NCBI GenBank assembly: GCA_028583605.1
Contig: CM053333.1
Coordinates: 10,934,638 to 10,998,637 of the forward strand
From: Dastarcus helophoroides
Taxonomy: Eukaryota > Arthropoda > Insecta > Coleoptera > Bothrideridae
Length of the DNA: 64,000 nucleotides
Direction: 5' to 3'
Shown piece after piece: positions 10,370 through 21,129 of this stretch (the stretch's first letter is position 1; each line of letters begins with the position of its first letter). The notes under the pieces are model-generated. The model was not told the DNA's origin, did not search any database, and was given only the letters and a program-made list of their open reading frames with translations. Made by a program: the position numbers and the translations under genes.

Positions 10370-11060
10370 ACAATTGCTCAAGTGATGCTTAACAGATAGG
10401 CATTTTCTTGTGAAATAAGGTAATCTGGTTCAAGGTTCTGTCCTTGGTCCTGTATTATATCTCTTGTATACACTAGATCTACCAACAAGAACCACCACTT
10501 TGCCCCATATACCGATAATGCTGCTATCTTGGCATCTCATAATGATCCCTCCCCTGCTTCAATGAAAACCAACATAACTTAAACAAAATCGAGAACTGGC
10601 TGAAAACATGGCTAATTCGAGTCAATCCACCCATGTAAAATTTCCATTACGTCAGGGAACATATCCATCTGTAAATATAAAAAACTGCCAACTTCCACAA
10701 GCAGAAGAGCTAAAACTCTAGGTGTACAACTGGATCGATGTCTTACTTAAAAAAAAGTTATAGTCACCAAACAACTGGGTCTGAAAATAACACCAATGTA
10801 CTGAATCGTTGGTCGTAACTCCAAATTATAATTGGATAATAAGGTATTGCTATACAAAACTATAACATCTCCAATGACATCATCTTACACGCCATCCTCA
10901 TGGAATCCATCAATGAAACTATCCACCAAATCAGTTGTCGGTACAATGAACTAGTGTCTTTACACCCCAATGTATTTACCAATCAAATAAATGTTCGCAG
11001 TCCTAATGGAGTGCATAGGCTAAACGACTGTTGCCATCTGACTTGAACTCACAGATCATA
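10370..11060 (+). pseudogene. Jockey-like RT fragment, heavily decayed
   Basis: Stepping between frames gives GSVLGPVLYLLYT (domain B, about 10432-10470), then TLDLPT, and TDNAAILASHNDPS (about 10505-10550). The last is the Jockey block FADDTAILASH with both aspartates of YADD/FADD disturbed. Later come VNPPM, RAKTLGVQLDR (about 10705-10740) and LDNKVLLYKTITSP (about 10835-10880), the thumb region. The tail at 10935-11040 still resembles the Jockey C-terminus. Multiple stops and frameshifts show it is an old copy. Confidence 0.65.
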
Positions 11061-11189
11061 AAAGTGTAGAGATCGAAACATTTAATTATTATTACGTATT
11101 ATCTAATTAAATAAGGTTCTAGGTTATGATTTAAAAATATTTAAAAGTGATCACTAACTGGAGTGATTCTCTAGATCTCATCATACTTT

Positions 11190-11640
11190 CGTCTCATCTT
11201 CTTCTTGGGGTGCTATATCCATTTAACGGTTGTTAGCAATCATGTTGGCTACAATTATTTTATTTACAGCTGTTCTGAAAAGCTGATTGTCTGTCCGAAC
11301 CATTGTATTAGTTTTCTAATCCAGGATGTTCTTCGTCTGCCAGGTCCACGCCTTCCATCAACTTTTCCCTGCATGATCAAATGGAACATGTCATATACCT
11401 CCGGATGTCTCATGACATGGCCAAAATAAGACAGCTCTCGAATCTTCACTGTGTTCACAATTTCTTTATCCTTCTTCATCCTGTTCAGGACCTCTACGTT
11501 AGTGACATGATCCATCTCAGCATGCGTCTAAATGCTTCAAGTCGCTTCAAAGTATTCTCTGCTAGGGTCCATGATTCCACTCCATATAAGAGAACAGAAC
11601 TAAACACTTATTGCCCACTGAGCAGATTATAGATTTCTCT
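11190..11640 (-). pseudogene. RTE-like element C-terminal fragment
   Basis: On the minus strand from about 11605 the translation reads LLYGVESWTL, LKRLEAFRRMLRW, then after a frameshift MDHVTNVEVLNRMKKDKEI, VKIRELSYFGHVMRHPE, MQGKVDGRRGPGRRRTSWI and WFGQT (11515-11264). The YFGHVMRH and GRRGPGRRRTSW blocks are the diagnostic C-terminal end of insect endonuclease-reverse transcriptases. The RT palm is missing, which fits 5' truncation. The last ~75 bases of the segment resemble the 3' UTR. Confidence 0.75.
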
Positions 11641-11889
11641 AGAAGTAAACAAAAATCAGCCAAGAGAGAGTCGGGCTTGCACAATTAGGATTCCGTGCCA
11701 ATTACTAGAATGAACAGTCAATAGACCATGCAAGTAGAATGCAGCCTACACTATTGTATGCAGCCCTCTAAGCATGTATAGTGAATCATAGGTAGTCTAA
11801 CTATCAACGGTTGAGCCACAAATGCTTAATAAAGCGGTTGCTCCCTACGAAAGCCCCAGAAGACCAGATTCTAATGCATACGACACTTG

Positions 11890-12120
11890 TTGGAATTATC
11901 CACAGTTCGCTATGGACCAATAGGTGGTGGTACTTAGGAGTCACACGGAGGATGTCCGATGATTCTATAGTATCTACTCGCTGGAATATTTGTCAGCATT
12001 CAGGTTGGATATCCCAATTTAATAAGATCGAAACCAACCTTTGATTTCTAAATTCTGAACCTGACTTTAGAATTTGGAACATTCATCAGGAATGTTTAAA
12101 CCTATTGGTCTGTGCATTAA
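11890..12120 (+). mobile_element. decayed second copy of the hammerhead-bearing element
   Basis: This is the inverted relative of 7952-8175. It shares CTATGGACCAATAGGTGGT, GAGTCACACGGA, a GGTTGGATAT block, AAGATCGAAACC and AAACCTATTGGTCTGTGCAT in the same order. The CUGACGA box of the ribozyme is lost (TTTAAT where CTGACGAG is expected, about 12017-12025) while GAUCGAAACC survives, so it should not cleave. No clean TSD was found. Confidence 0.6.
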
Positions 12121-12156
12121 AGTGAATAGACCAATAGAATAAATCATTTATTGTAT

Positions 12157-12530
12157 TGTAACGCAATGTAAATATATGGAATAGAATTTAGAATAGAATT
12201 GTAGCATTTAGTAAATAAAAAAAATTTCTAATAGGATCTGATAAGGAGAAAGCGGCCGCGATAACGAAACAAACGGCAGATAAGCGTTCCAGAAATTTCA
12301 GCAAACGATAAGCCTTATCTGCCGAAAAGTTCTAGAAGCCGGGAGCCAAAATTATAAAAGGCGGTCAGCTTTCCCTCAAGTCAGTCAGTTACAGTCAGTG
12401 TAATTAGTGAGTTAGTAGAAGTTACTAATAAGTGAGTTAATAGTTCAATTGTGGTGATCCAAGTTAAGTTTGGTAATAAAGTGGTGTAATTCACACGTGG
12501 TAATCAATTCGAACCGATAAGCCCGTAACA
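12157..12530 (+). mobile_element. solo LTR, Ty3/Gypsy-like, forward
   Basis: 374 bp running from TGTAACGCAATG to GCCCGTAACA, with TG...CA ends and short inverted termini (TGTAAC/GTAACA). A second copy of exactly 374 bp lies at 14405-14778 in reverse. The flanking tetranucleotides are GTAT and GCAT, a possible 4-bp TSD with one mutation. No internal retroviral-type coding region, primer-binding site or polypurine tract adjoins it, so it is a solo LTR. Confidence 0.75.
12353..12385 (+). promoter_or_regulatory. LTR core promoter: TATA box plus arthropod initiator
   Basis: TATAAAAG at 12353-12360 is followed 28 bp downstream by TCAGTCAGT at 12381, matching the arthropod TCAGT initiator at normal spacing. 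The reverse LTR keeps the TATA box (14575-14582) and a GTCAGTTAG-type initiator. This supports the LTR call and sets the expected transcription start. Confidence 0.6.
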
Positions 12531-13599
12531 GCATGAATTTAAAGTTGTCTTTAAATTTTCTTGGGTTATGATTGCAAAATAAAAAAGTTGTCTATTTTCA
12601 AATATACACTTTTTTCTACAAACCAATTGCAATATTTATGGAACTGGTGGCTGTGTTGTTAATGTCTGGGGTAAAAAGCATTCATTCGCAATTCGCAATG
12701 ATTCGATGACTAATTGTAAGACAGTTTATAGGATCGCCTCGAATAGCACTTAAAATGTTCGGTTCCAACCGCAAATATTTCGTTGCGTCCAATTTAATAA
12801 ACCTGTTCTAACTAAATATCCATTTAAATGAAATGATGTAAAACAAAAACTCTGTTCTATTCTTTGCCTAATTCAAGTTTTTTATTAAAAAAAAATTGAT
12901 ACTATATGGGCCTTGGACCACAAGCACTTATTTTCCATAAAATATGTTTTTTCTGGACAACTATTACAATATCGAAAAAATCTGCAGTTTTCATCGGAAA
13001 ACTGCAGATTTATCGAAGACTGTTCAACAAAATTGAGGTTTTGTCATGTCACATGAACTTCTTTTGTATTTTTTAATAGTTGTTGTTTTAGTTGTTGTCA
13101 TTTTGAAATTTTCATCATCAACGACATTTGTTTGTTAAATGTTTGAAAAATGATGGATCTCCAAAAATATAACATAAAAAATGTACATTAGGATCTTTGT
13201 TTTTATAAATTATTTAGCTTATAATTGGTCCCTCTTGATCAAGTAGTAGTAGTCAATCCACACCCTTGAGTTTAATCCGTCCTGATAAAGTTTTTTCATC
13301 AATGGAATGTCCGCATGATACTTTTATCAGTTCTTATCACTTAGAGCCCCCAGAGCCCCCTAATTCGTAGGAATATAGTCAACATATGTGTCTAAACATG
13401 AATCTTGGTCCCCATATTTTAACCCAAAGTTTTATATTCCAATAAAACTTTTTAAACAAATACCTTTAGATGTCACTCTATGATAAACCAAAAAATTTCC
13501 AATTAAATTTTTGAAGCATCTACATGCTGATTTTTTCAAAACATTTAATTTTTCTTTACACAATGAGTCTTTTAATAATTTTCTTAATTTGAGGTTTTT

Positions 13600-13641
<42 letters not shown>

Positions 13642-14404
13642 TACTTATTCTGGGGAATTTCTCTTTGAAATATAAAAATACATTTTTATTGGGACTCATC
13701 CCTCTAGAATATTTTTGGTAAGTCTAATTTGATATGAAGTGGCGGTAGGAATATACCAGAGAGCTTTAAAATTGTAAATGCGTTACAGTTTTCTATTTAC
13801 AAATTAAAGATCTACGTGTAGGACAAACTTTTCCCTATTTGTGAATTTTTCGATCCCTGGCGACCCATTCCCATAAAAAGTACCCAAATTTTAATGATAA
13901 AAAAGATTTCAAATCAAGAATTAATATGATCATGATATTTTGATTTATTTCTGATATAGTTTTTTAAGATGTAAATATGGACCTAAATAAAAATAAACAG
14001 TATTTGGGAAGACTACATTTCTAAAAATAAATTTTACCTTGCCACAAGAAAGCTTGAGGTGATGGAAAAAAAAGTACGGTTTCATGATGGGGGTAGGTAG
14101 TCAAAAGCAGTTACCTACCAAAGTTCATGTCACAAGATCAGCGTTGACTAGTGTAATCTATGACCCGAATCTATTAACTCTATTAAAATCCAAATTTTAT
14201 CTTCAGAAACTTAGAAGATCAGGGAGGGAATGGTCATTTCTTACACATTTTGAGCTTTATCTCTAAGACCATTAGACCAAAAATTATAAAAAAAATATTT
14301 TAGGGTTCTTAGAAGTAGCTCTTTCAAATAAAACCTAACACTATATAATAGCTAAAACTTGATTGTTTGGTCACCAAATTAACACCCCATTTTACTGTAA
14401 ATAT
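12531..14404. other. A+T-rich interval between the two solo LTRs
   Basis: No gag, pol or integrase motifs are visible, so the two inverted LTRs are not the ends of one element. The interval contains a CTA microsatellite and otherwise featureless A+T-rich DNA. Confidence 0.5.
13600..13640 (+). repeat. (CTA)n microsatellite
   Basis: About 13-14 uninterrupted CTA units. Confidence 0.95.
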
Positions 14405-14778
14405 TGTTACGGGCTTATCGGTTCGAATTGATTACACGTAATGGATTATTTCCACTTTATTACTGAATGAACTCGGCACACTTCAACTGAACAGTAATTC
14501 ACTACTTATTTACTAATTGCCAACCCATTAACTACACTGACTTCTAACTGACTTCTCGAGGGAAAGCTGACCGCCTTTTATAGTTTTGGCCCCCGGCTTC
14601 TAGAACTTTTCGGTAGATAAGGCTTATCGTTTGCCGAAATTTCTGGAACGCTTATTTGCCATTTGTTTTGTTATCGCGGCCGCTTTTCCCTTATCAGATC
14701 CTTCTAGAAACTTTTTTCATTTACTAAATTTTACAATTTTATTCTAAATCCTGTTTCATCTATTTACATTGCGTTACA
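14405..14778 (-). mobile_element. solo LTR, Ty3/Gypsy-like, reverse
   Basis: 374 bp, the reverse-orientation partner of 12157-12530, with the same termini and the same landmarks (NotI-like GCGGCCGC, TTCTAGAA, TATAAAAG). It is flanked by a perfect 4-bp TSD, ATAT at 14401-14404 and at 14779-14782. No internal region is attached. The perfect TSD shows it arose by integration followed by LTR-LTR recombination. Confidence 0.8.
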
Positions 14779-14782
14779 ATAT

Positions 14783-16705
14783 ATTTTTTTTTAATCGTTG
14801 GCTGCAAACTTTCGAATTCCCCCGTTATATAGTTTTCGAGGAAAACCTTTTCGTGACGCACGGACGGACGGACACGAAAGTGAGATTATGTAGGGTTTTG
14901 TTCTTTGCTTTTAAGTTACAGAATCAGAAGAAAAATCATCAATTGTAATATTTGTATTTGTATTTTATAAAAAATGTTGTGATTTCTGAACTCCTTTATG
15001 AATTCCGATTTTTTTTCAAAATTACCTTTGCTAGAGAATTTGGTTTATTTTGAAATTTACCCATAACCTAAAAATTCATATACGTCTTATTTTTTTCTAA
15101 AATTTCTGTTTTTTTCTCAAAATTATGCGTTTAAAGTTGAATTCACCAAATTTCTTCCAAAAATTCAACTTTAATCTAGAGATTTAAAAAATATTTGCTT
15201 TTAACTTGAAATCAACTGTAAATGCCTCATTAATTTTTCATTTTTCTGGTCTTACAATTTCAACAAATTGGAAATTTTGAAAATTATCGTCTTTAGCGTC
15301 TACTGCTTTATATTTTAATTTTTGGCTCGAAACTCAAAATTTTGACTTTTTTTCGGAATCTTGACAATTTATAAAAATTTTCTTTTATTTTTTGAACACT
15401 ATTTTTATTTTTTGAACACTACTTTGGATTGAAATTGCAAAGTTACTTCTTAAAATTCTAAGTTAATACTTTCGATTTCTATTTTTTTTCCATTTTGAAT
15501 GAAGTATAATCTTTTTAAAAAATTTTGTTTTTTTTTTAATTTCTACTCTTTTCTCGAAATTTTGAGTTGTATGTGGAAAAGCTCCCAGTTAACCAGCTGG
15601 TTTTACCTGGAAATTCCAATTTTAAGTTTTATCTCGTCAAAATTTCGAATCTTGATTTTAAAAAATGGGTCTAACTTAACCTTTTTGAACTAAATATTTA
15701 ACTTGAATTAAACTTTTTTATTTTATTTGAATTTAATTTTTTATCAACATTTCAATGTCAATCAAGAGATTTCCACTTTTTTATTGATTTGAACTTTAGC
15801 CTTTACATTTTTTTTAATGAACTTCATTTTTTTTATTGTTAGTATTAATTTAAATATTTATCCTTTTTTACCATTTCTTGAGGATTTTATAAATTTAAGT
15901 TTTTTCCTGAATATTTCCATTTTAATTTAGGTTTGAACAAATAAGTTTGGATTAACATTGTAAAGAAATTCATAATTTATAAAAATAAATTTGGAAAAAG
16001 TTGAAATTTTGAAAATAAAATCAAAATTTCTAGAGAAAAGGTAAACATTTAAGGTGGAAATAGATGTTTAAAAAAATTTAACGGCTTACAGCAAAGCACA
16101 ATTTGTATTAAAATATATTTTCTCGAACTTTCGAGTTCAGAATCAGTCATAATTTAATAATAAGGCCAATTTAAAGAAAAAGAGGTAACATTTTTGGGAT
16201 TAAGGTAGAAAAAGAAATAAGTAAAATTTTGACTTCAAGTCATTATTTTGGCAAAAAGAAAAAGGTGGAATGGATTTTGTGAAAAAAGGAGCTGGAAAAA
16301 ATATTTTATTTTTCAAAATCGAATTATTTTTAAGGTTTCAAATTTCTAGTTGACCGAGAATCAGTTTAAAATCGACTGCGTCGAAAAGACAAACCAACAG
16401 TTAAGAAAGAGAATTAGTAAAAAATGTTAAACATAAATAATATTGAATTTTTAAGCGCATTTTTTTGAAATATTTAAAAATAAATGCTTTGTTTTTGTTA
16501 TTCATTTTTGTACCTAAAAATAGTAACACATTTAATACTCGGTGTTGTACTGCACAGTGGTTCTACAATTAAATAATTAAAATAATCAATTATCAAAGTA
16601 AAACACAAGTTAAATAGTGCACCGTGTAGACGTATACACAGTGTCCACAGTTTAACTTATATATTGTAGGAATAGAGATATGTGAGTTAAAATTTTAATT
16701 CAGAT
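14783..16705. repeat. A+T-rich sequence with degenerate AAATTTTGAAT-type words
   Basis: From about 14990 to 16340 the sequence is dominated by irregular repeats of words such as AAATTTTGA, TTTTTCTCAAAATT and TTGAATT. No fixed period is visible by eye. The same word style recurs at 30.6-33, 38.6-39.3, 42-42.9, 44.1-44.5 and 61.7-64 kb. No gene is seen. Confidence 0.5.
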
Positions 16706-16710
16706 GATAT

Positions 16711-16790
16711 GGCGTGATGAGTAAGGCGATTGCTTCTCGCTTGCTAGGTTGCGAGTGTCACGGGTTCGAACTTCGTTGGCGATCACGCAG
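16711..16790 (+). repeat. tRNA-like SINE head or tRNA pseudogene
   Basis: GCGTGA (16712-16717) pairs perfectly with TCACGC (16783-16788) as an acceptor-like stem. CTCGC/GCGAG can form an anticodon-like stem. ACGGGTTCGAACTTCGT is a T-arm containing the B-box-like GGTTCGAACTT. The anticodon loop is too long (about 10 nt) and six extra bases separate the T-arm from the acceptor strand, so it is not a working tRNA. A tRNA-derived SINE head is the better reading, but no second copy is in the window. Confidence 0.5.
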
Positions 16791-16799
16791 TTTTTTAAG

Positions 16800-19700
16800 C
16801 CTGTTGCTCGTCTTACTCATAGCTACATAATTCTCTTAACATTGCAGCATAATGATTACGGGAATTATCTTAATGGTGAGGAAAACCATAAATTTTCTCC
16901 GTATCAAAAAAGCTCAACGCGCCTAAAGAAGCTTTCACTTCAAAAAATGACACTTAAATATTATTCTCTTGTTAAATGTCAAAACTTGAATGCTTTGACC
17001 AAAAATTTAACTTAATATTTTAATCATAATTAATTTTTAAAACAAAATATTTTTTCGAAACTAAGTAAATGGTTTCAATAAAGACTTTCTCTTTGCTTTG
17101 ACACAACAAGATCCTCTAAATTATTTAATTTTTTGTTGGATTTTAAAAGTCGCCTCTAAAAGCCATTGAATCCAAACAAACTGGGAGTATATAATTTTTT
17201 ACTGGATGCCGATCTTGTCCGAAAATAGTGAGTAAGCTTTTCCCCGATTACAAGTAACTTCTTTAATAAGTATTCTTTTTAACCTTGCGTTTTTAATCAA
17301 GTATTATATTCAAAAGCTTGGCTTACACAAAGCTAAAGTTACAGCCTTAAAACATAAAATAATCTAAAAATTATTCGCTAATAAAATAACTGATCAGTTA
17401 AAGATATTCCGATAAATATGTTGCAGGACCGGACTGTGATTCAACCATTTTTACGATGAAAGCTTTCGCAGTCTTTCGTCGTGCGATTCATTCCTTTTTT
17501 TCATTCGTTTCTTCCAATGAGAAAAAATAAACCATCAAAAAAATAGTGCTAGATGATTTTGATATTGACGTTAAGTTGTCATGTTGCTAAATAATTTAAG
17601 GAATAAGAGTTTGGAAAGCATTTTTAAAGCATACATATTAATTTGTTAAAAATTCCCTACTTTTATAACTTCGTCGACAGTTTTTTTTTAAAGAAGACGA
17701 CATGAAAATTATTTTTTTTTTGTTTTCCCATTTCTGATAGGCGCTTAAAATAGAAACTTCTGGTTTAATTTATCACTTAAGTGATGGCAAAAACTGAACC
17801 AAAAAATATTACAGTTAGGAGCAATTTGGCGAAGGTCCGCTTCTGTGTTGATATGGTAAACTAATCAAATACTTCCCATAATTACAAATAAAAGTAAAAT
17901 ATGCAAACTCAAACCTCGGCTGGCCATCCTTTCGAAGATAATCGTAACTTACGATCCTTGTATGCCGCTGGCACATTTAAACTTTCTTAAAACCCAACCA
18001 ATGTTGTTTAACCAACTTGTGTACCATCAGAGATCTTGCTTTTTATAATGATAATATGGGAAGTTATAAAAATTGCATTTAGATTTAAAGATTTTTCGAG
18101 CTTTTTGCGAGATATGAGTTTACCTACCCGCAATTATCTTATATCGGTATGGTTCCTCTTTCATCGAAATTCGTGGGGCTTATCATTAAATTATAGGGTA
18201 ATCGTTTAACATATCTGACTTTTGGATTTAATTTTATGACGAAGTTAAAGGCTGAATTAAGTAGGTTTAAAACATGATAAATTTATAAATTATCTTGTGG
18301 AAATAAACATGTTTTACTGTCATATTTAGAAAAAAATTCAAAGTAAATATGTGTACCATTTAAAGCAGTTTATGTTGTTAACTTGGCAAAATCAACTGTT
18401 AAGCTATAAAGGGAATAATTAGCGCTTAAAAGTAGGCCTTATGCAGATCCAGACGCTATTAAAGGTGTTAATATATCTACATATGAACGCACTGGAATAC
18501 TAATAATTTAGTGTTGGTAAAAGAAAGGGGCACCATACGCATCATTCGTCTAGGAAGTACAGTCTGCTCAGGCCGGTCTTACTAGAGGTTCTAACTTTGT
18601 TTCGAAAATTGGATTTTTATTCAAAATTTGGAGAGGTTTCGAATATTTCACTTTTCGCAGTTTAGGATTTACACTTTTAGTTTTTCATAATTCGGTTATA
18701 AGCTAAATCTAAACTTTAGCTAGACATTCTTAGTTCTTTTTTCTTCGAAATGTTGACTTTTTTTTTGTTATTCCAAGATAGCAATTTAAAATGTTCTTTT
18801 TCGTTATAGATTTGCGTTTTGTAAATTCCATTTTTTTACAAATAAAGGATGCACATGTTAAAGTGTTTTACTAATTTGACTGAAAAAGCAGATTTTAAAA
18901 TTTAATTTTTTCTTAGGACTGTTTTTGTTAACCATATCTTGAAAAATAATAAAAATGTCACCATTTCGACACAACTATATAATTTGTCCTCATTTCGAAA
19001 TACCATGATTCATCTTAATTTATGCTTTTCAGTGAAAAATCACCTCCGACGTTCTTAAATACTAGGAGATACAAAAGGTTGGTTACGAAAGTGAATCCAG
19101 TCAAACCGAAATAAGGAACCCCGAAATTTTAAAAGGGCAATAAATTGTCGCAGGAAGCTCCCATTTTCGCTCTGAAATAAAGAAATTAAATGCAAGGCGG
19201 GTATTTTTCGTAAATATTGACATAAAAATTTAGCAGCTTCTTTATGGATGTTGGCACATTAATTTCTATTTACTCAATTTGCCGCTGAAGACAACAAAGA
19301 GCCCAAACATGAATTCTGCTGTACAAGGAATTTTTTAGATGAATTCGGCTTCCAAACTGCTCTATTCTTAACTAAATTATAACTAAATTAAAACTACTAA
19401 TAACATTATATTGTAAACAATTACGAATTTAAATTGAAGTAATGCTCATAAATTTTTGTAGCTCTCTCATAAAGCTTTACTGTTTATTTTTAATCCCTGT
19501 CCTTGGTTAAGGAATAAGACAACACAGAAAATTGATTTTATTTACTTAATTTTAGAGTTTAGTAGTTACTGGATTAGTAAAGATGCAAATGAAATATTAA
19601 GTTTAAATTGTGCCTTATTTTACAATTTACAAATAATTTAATTGTTAATGCGAAAATTCGCTTTCCAATCACTGAAATCAGTCATCGAAAATTTAACGAA

Positions 19701-20340
19701 GTAACTGGATGCATCTTAAAAGCAGAAACATTTTTAAAGTATCTCTGTTTGTTTTAAAGATTGAAGGTAATTGTTCCACCGGTAGACCCATACATTTTAA
19801 TAATCGCCGGTTTTAAACAATTTATTTCCAACTGAATGCCACCGTTAATATTCCTGACAATCGCATTTACATCCTTGTTTCGCAGATTTTATCCAGGATT
19901 TAGAAATTTAAAACCATTTACAATTGCTAAACCCTTTGCACCGCACCTAGTTCATAAAATCCAATCATTTTTTAGATTCCAGAATTTTTTATAGCGTAAT
20001 CCTCTTCGAATTAGAACGAATTATTATTTACTGGATTTTTTTCATAGACATTATCAGGCTTGAGTTATATGTATTCTGCTCAAATATCCCGGTTTTATGA
20101 AAAATAAATAATACTTAGACATAAAAATTTCACTAAATACCAAAGTGTGTGACGTCAATAATAATACTTTGATCCTTGTAAATCAAGAATTAAGCTTCTA
20201 ATACTTTAAGTAGTTGCTTGACATGGTTCAATTCAAAAAGATTTTAAGGAATTTTACCCCAAGTAACCGAAGAAGCACAGTTTTTTTCTCCGAGCGAGTT
20301 GCTTCATCAGTTTGCTACTAAGGAAGTACTTAAATGACAT
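16800..20340. other. no recognisable gene
   Basis: A+T-rich. The first ~150 bases may be the body of the SINE. Nothing else here can be assigned. Confidence 0.5.
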
Positions 20341-20344
20341 ACAT

Positions 20345-20660
20345 TTCAAGAAAAAATTAGATCATGTAGAATTTTGAAACTACAGTCTGTGAGAAACGAA
20401 GACATATGTAGAAAAGCAGGAAGAATATATAACACCGTTGACGATATTGAAACCAGGCAGCTGATATTGTATGGCGACGTGAGGCGAATGGAAGAAAAAA
20501 GATAATCAAAGATAGTACTTTTACATGTTAGCAAATAGGAGGAAAATAAGAAAACCGATTACACAATGGATGAATAATGAGCGATATGGCTCTAGAGCAG
20601 CAAGAAGAGAGGTATAACGTTTGAAGTGCAGGATGCGGCGTAAGTTGTAGGGCCCCCGCT
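20345..20660 (+). pseudogene. RTE-like element C-terminal fragment
   Basis: Frame-shifting translation gives LQSVRNEDICRKAGRI, TVDDIETRQLILYGDVRRMEEKR (about 20385-20500), then KIVLLHVSK, a PITQWMN-like segment (about 20560) and RRLKCRMRR-like bases near 20620-20645. This is the end of insect endonuclease-reverse transcriptases (R-x-L-x-W-Y-G-H-V-x-R-M). It is a different subfamily from the fragment at 11.2 kb. Stops interrupt it, and upstream RT is absent. Confidence 0.65.
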
Positions 20661-20853
20661 AAAAAAAGACAAATTTTTAGGGCCCACAATTGTGACTACT
20701 GTTACTTAGAAACATTCATTGTTAAAAGATATTTTATCTAATACCTTTGTCAGCGAAAAACTAAGAACTTATCAAAAAAACCGAGGAATCAGTTTTCTCA
20801 GTAAAAGATTGAAGCAGTGTCTTCCTTTGAAATGGGGTAACAGCTTTCTTGCT

Positions 20854-20895
20854 AAAATTGTAATACAAACTACCAAAATTGTAATACAAACTACC
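20854..20895 (+). repeat. 21-bp tandem duplication
   Basis: AAAATTGTAATACAAACTAC plus C occurs twice head to tail with no spacer. It sits in non-coding A+T-rich DNA. Confidence 0.9.
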
Positions 20896-21129
20896 TCAGC
20901 AAAAACTGAGCAAGGATGCATTTTTTGCTAAGGAAGATTGACCGTCAACCTCCATTAAAAAGCTACTTCCTTAATTCTTTGCTGAGGAAAATGCTTCCTC
21001 AGTTTTCGTTGAGAAAGCTTGTTCCTTAATGTTTTTTGAGGTAACATTTAAGTACTCATTTTTTCGCTGAGAACGCTATTAGGTAAAATAATTTTGAGAA
21101 TAGATATTAATGAGTGGCAGCATCGATAA

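Noticed and set aside
12157..14778. One complete LTR retrotransposon
   Set aside because: The LTRs are inverted relative to each other, and no gag, protease, RT or integrase motif lies between.
16711..16790. Functional tRNA gene
   Set aside because: The anticodon loop is too long and six extra bases separate the T-arm from the acceptor strand.
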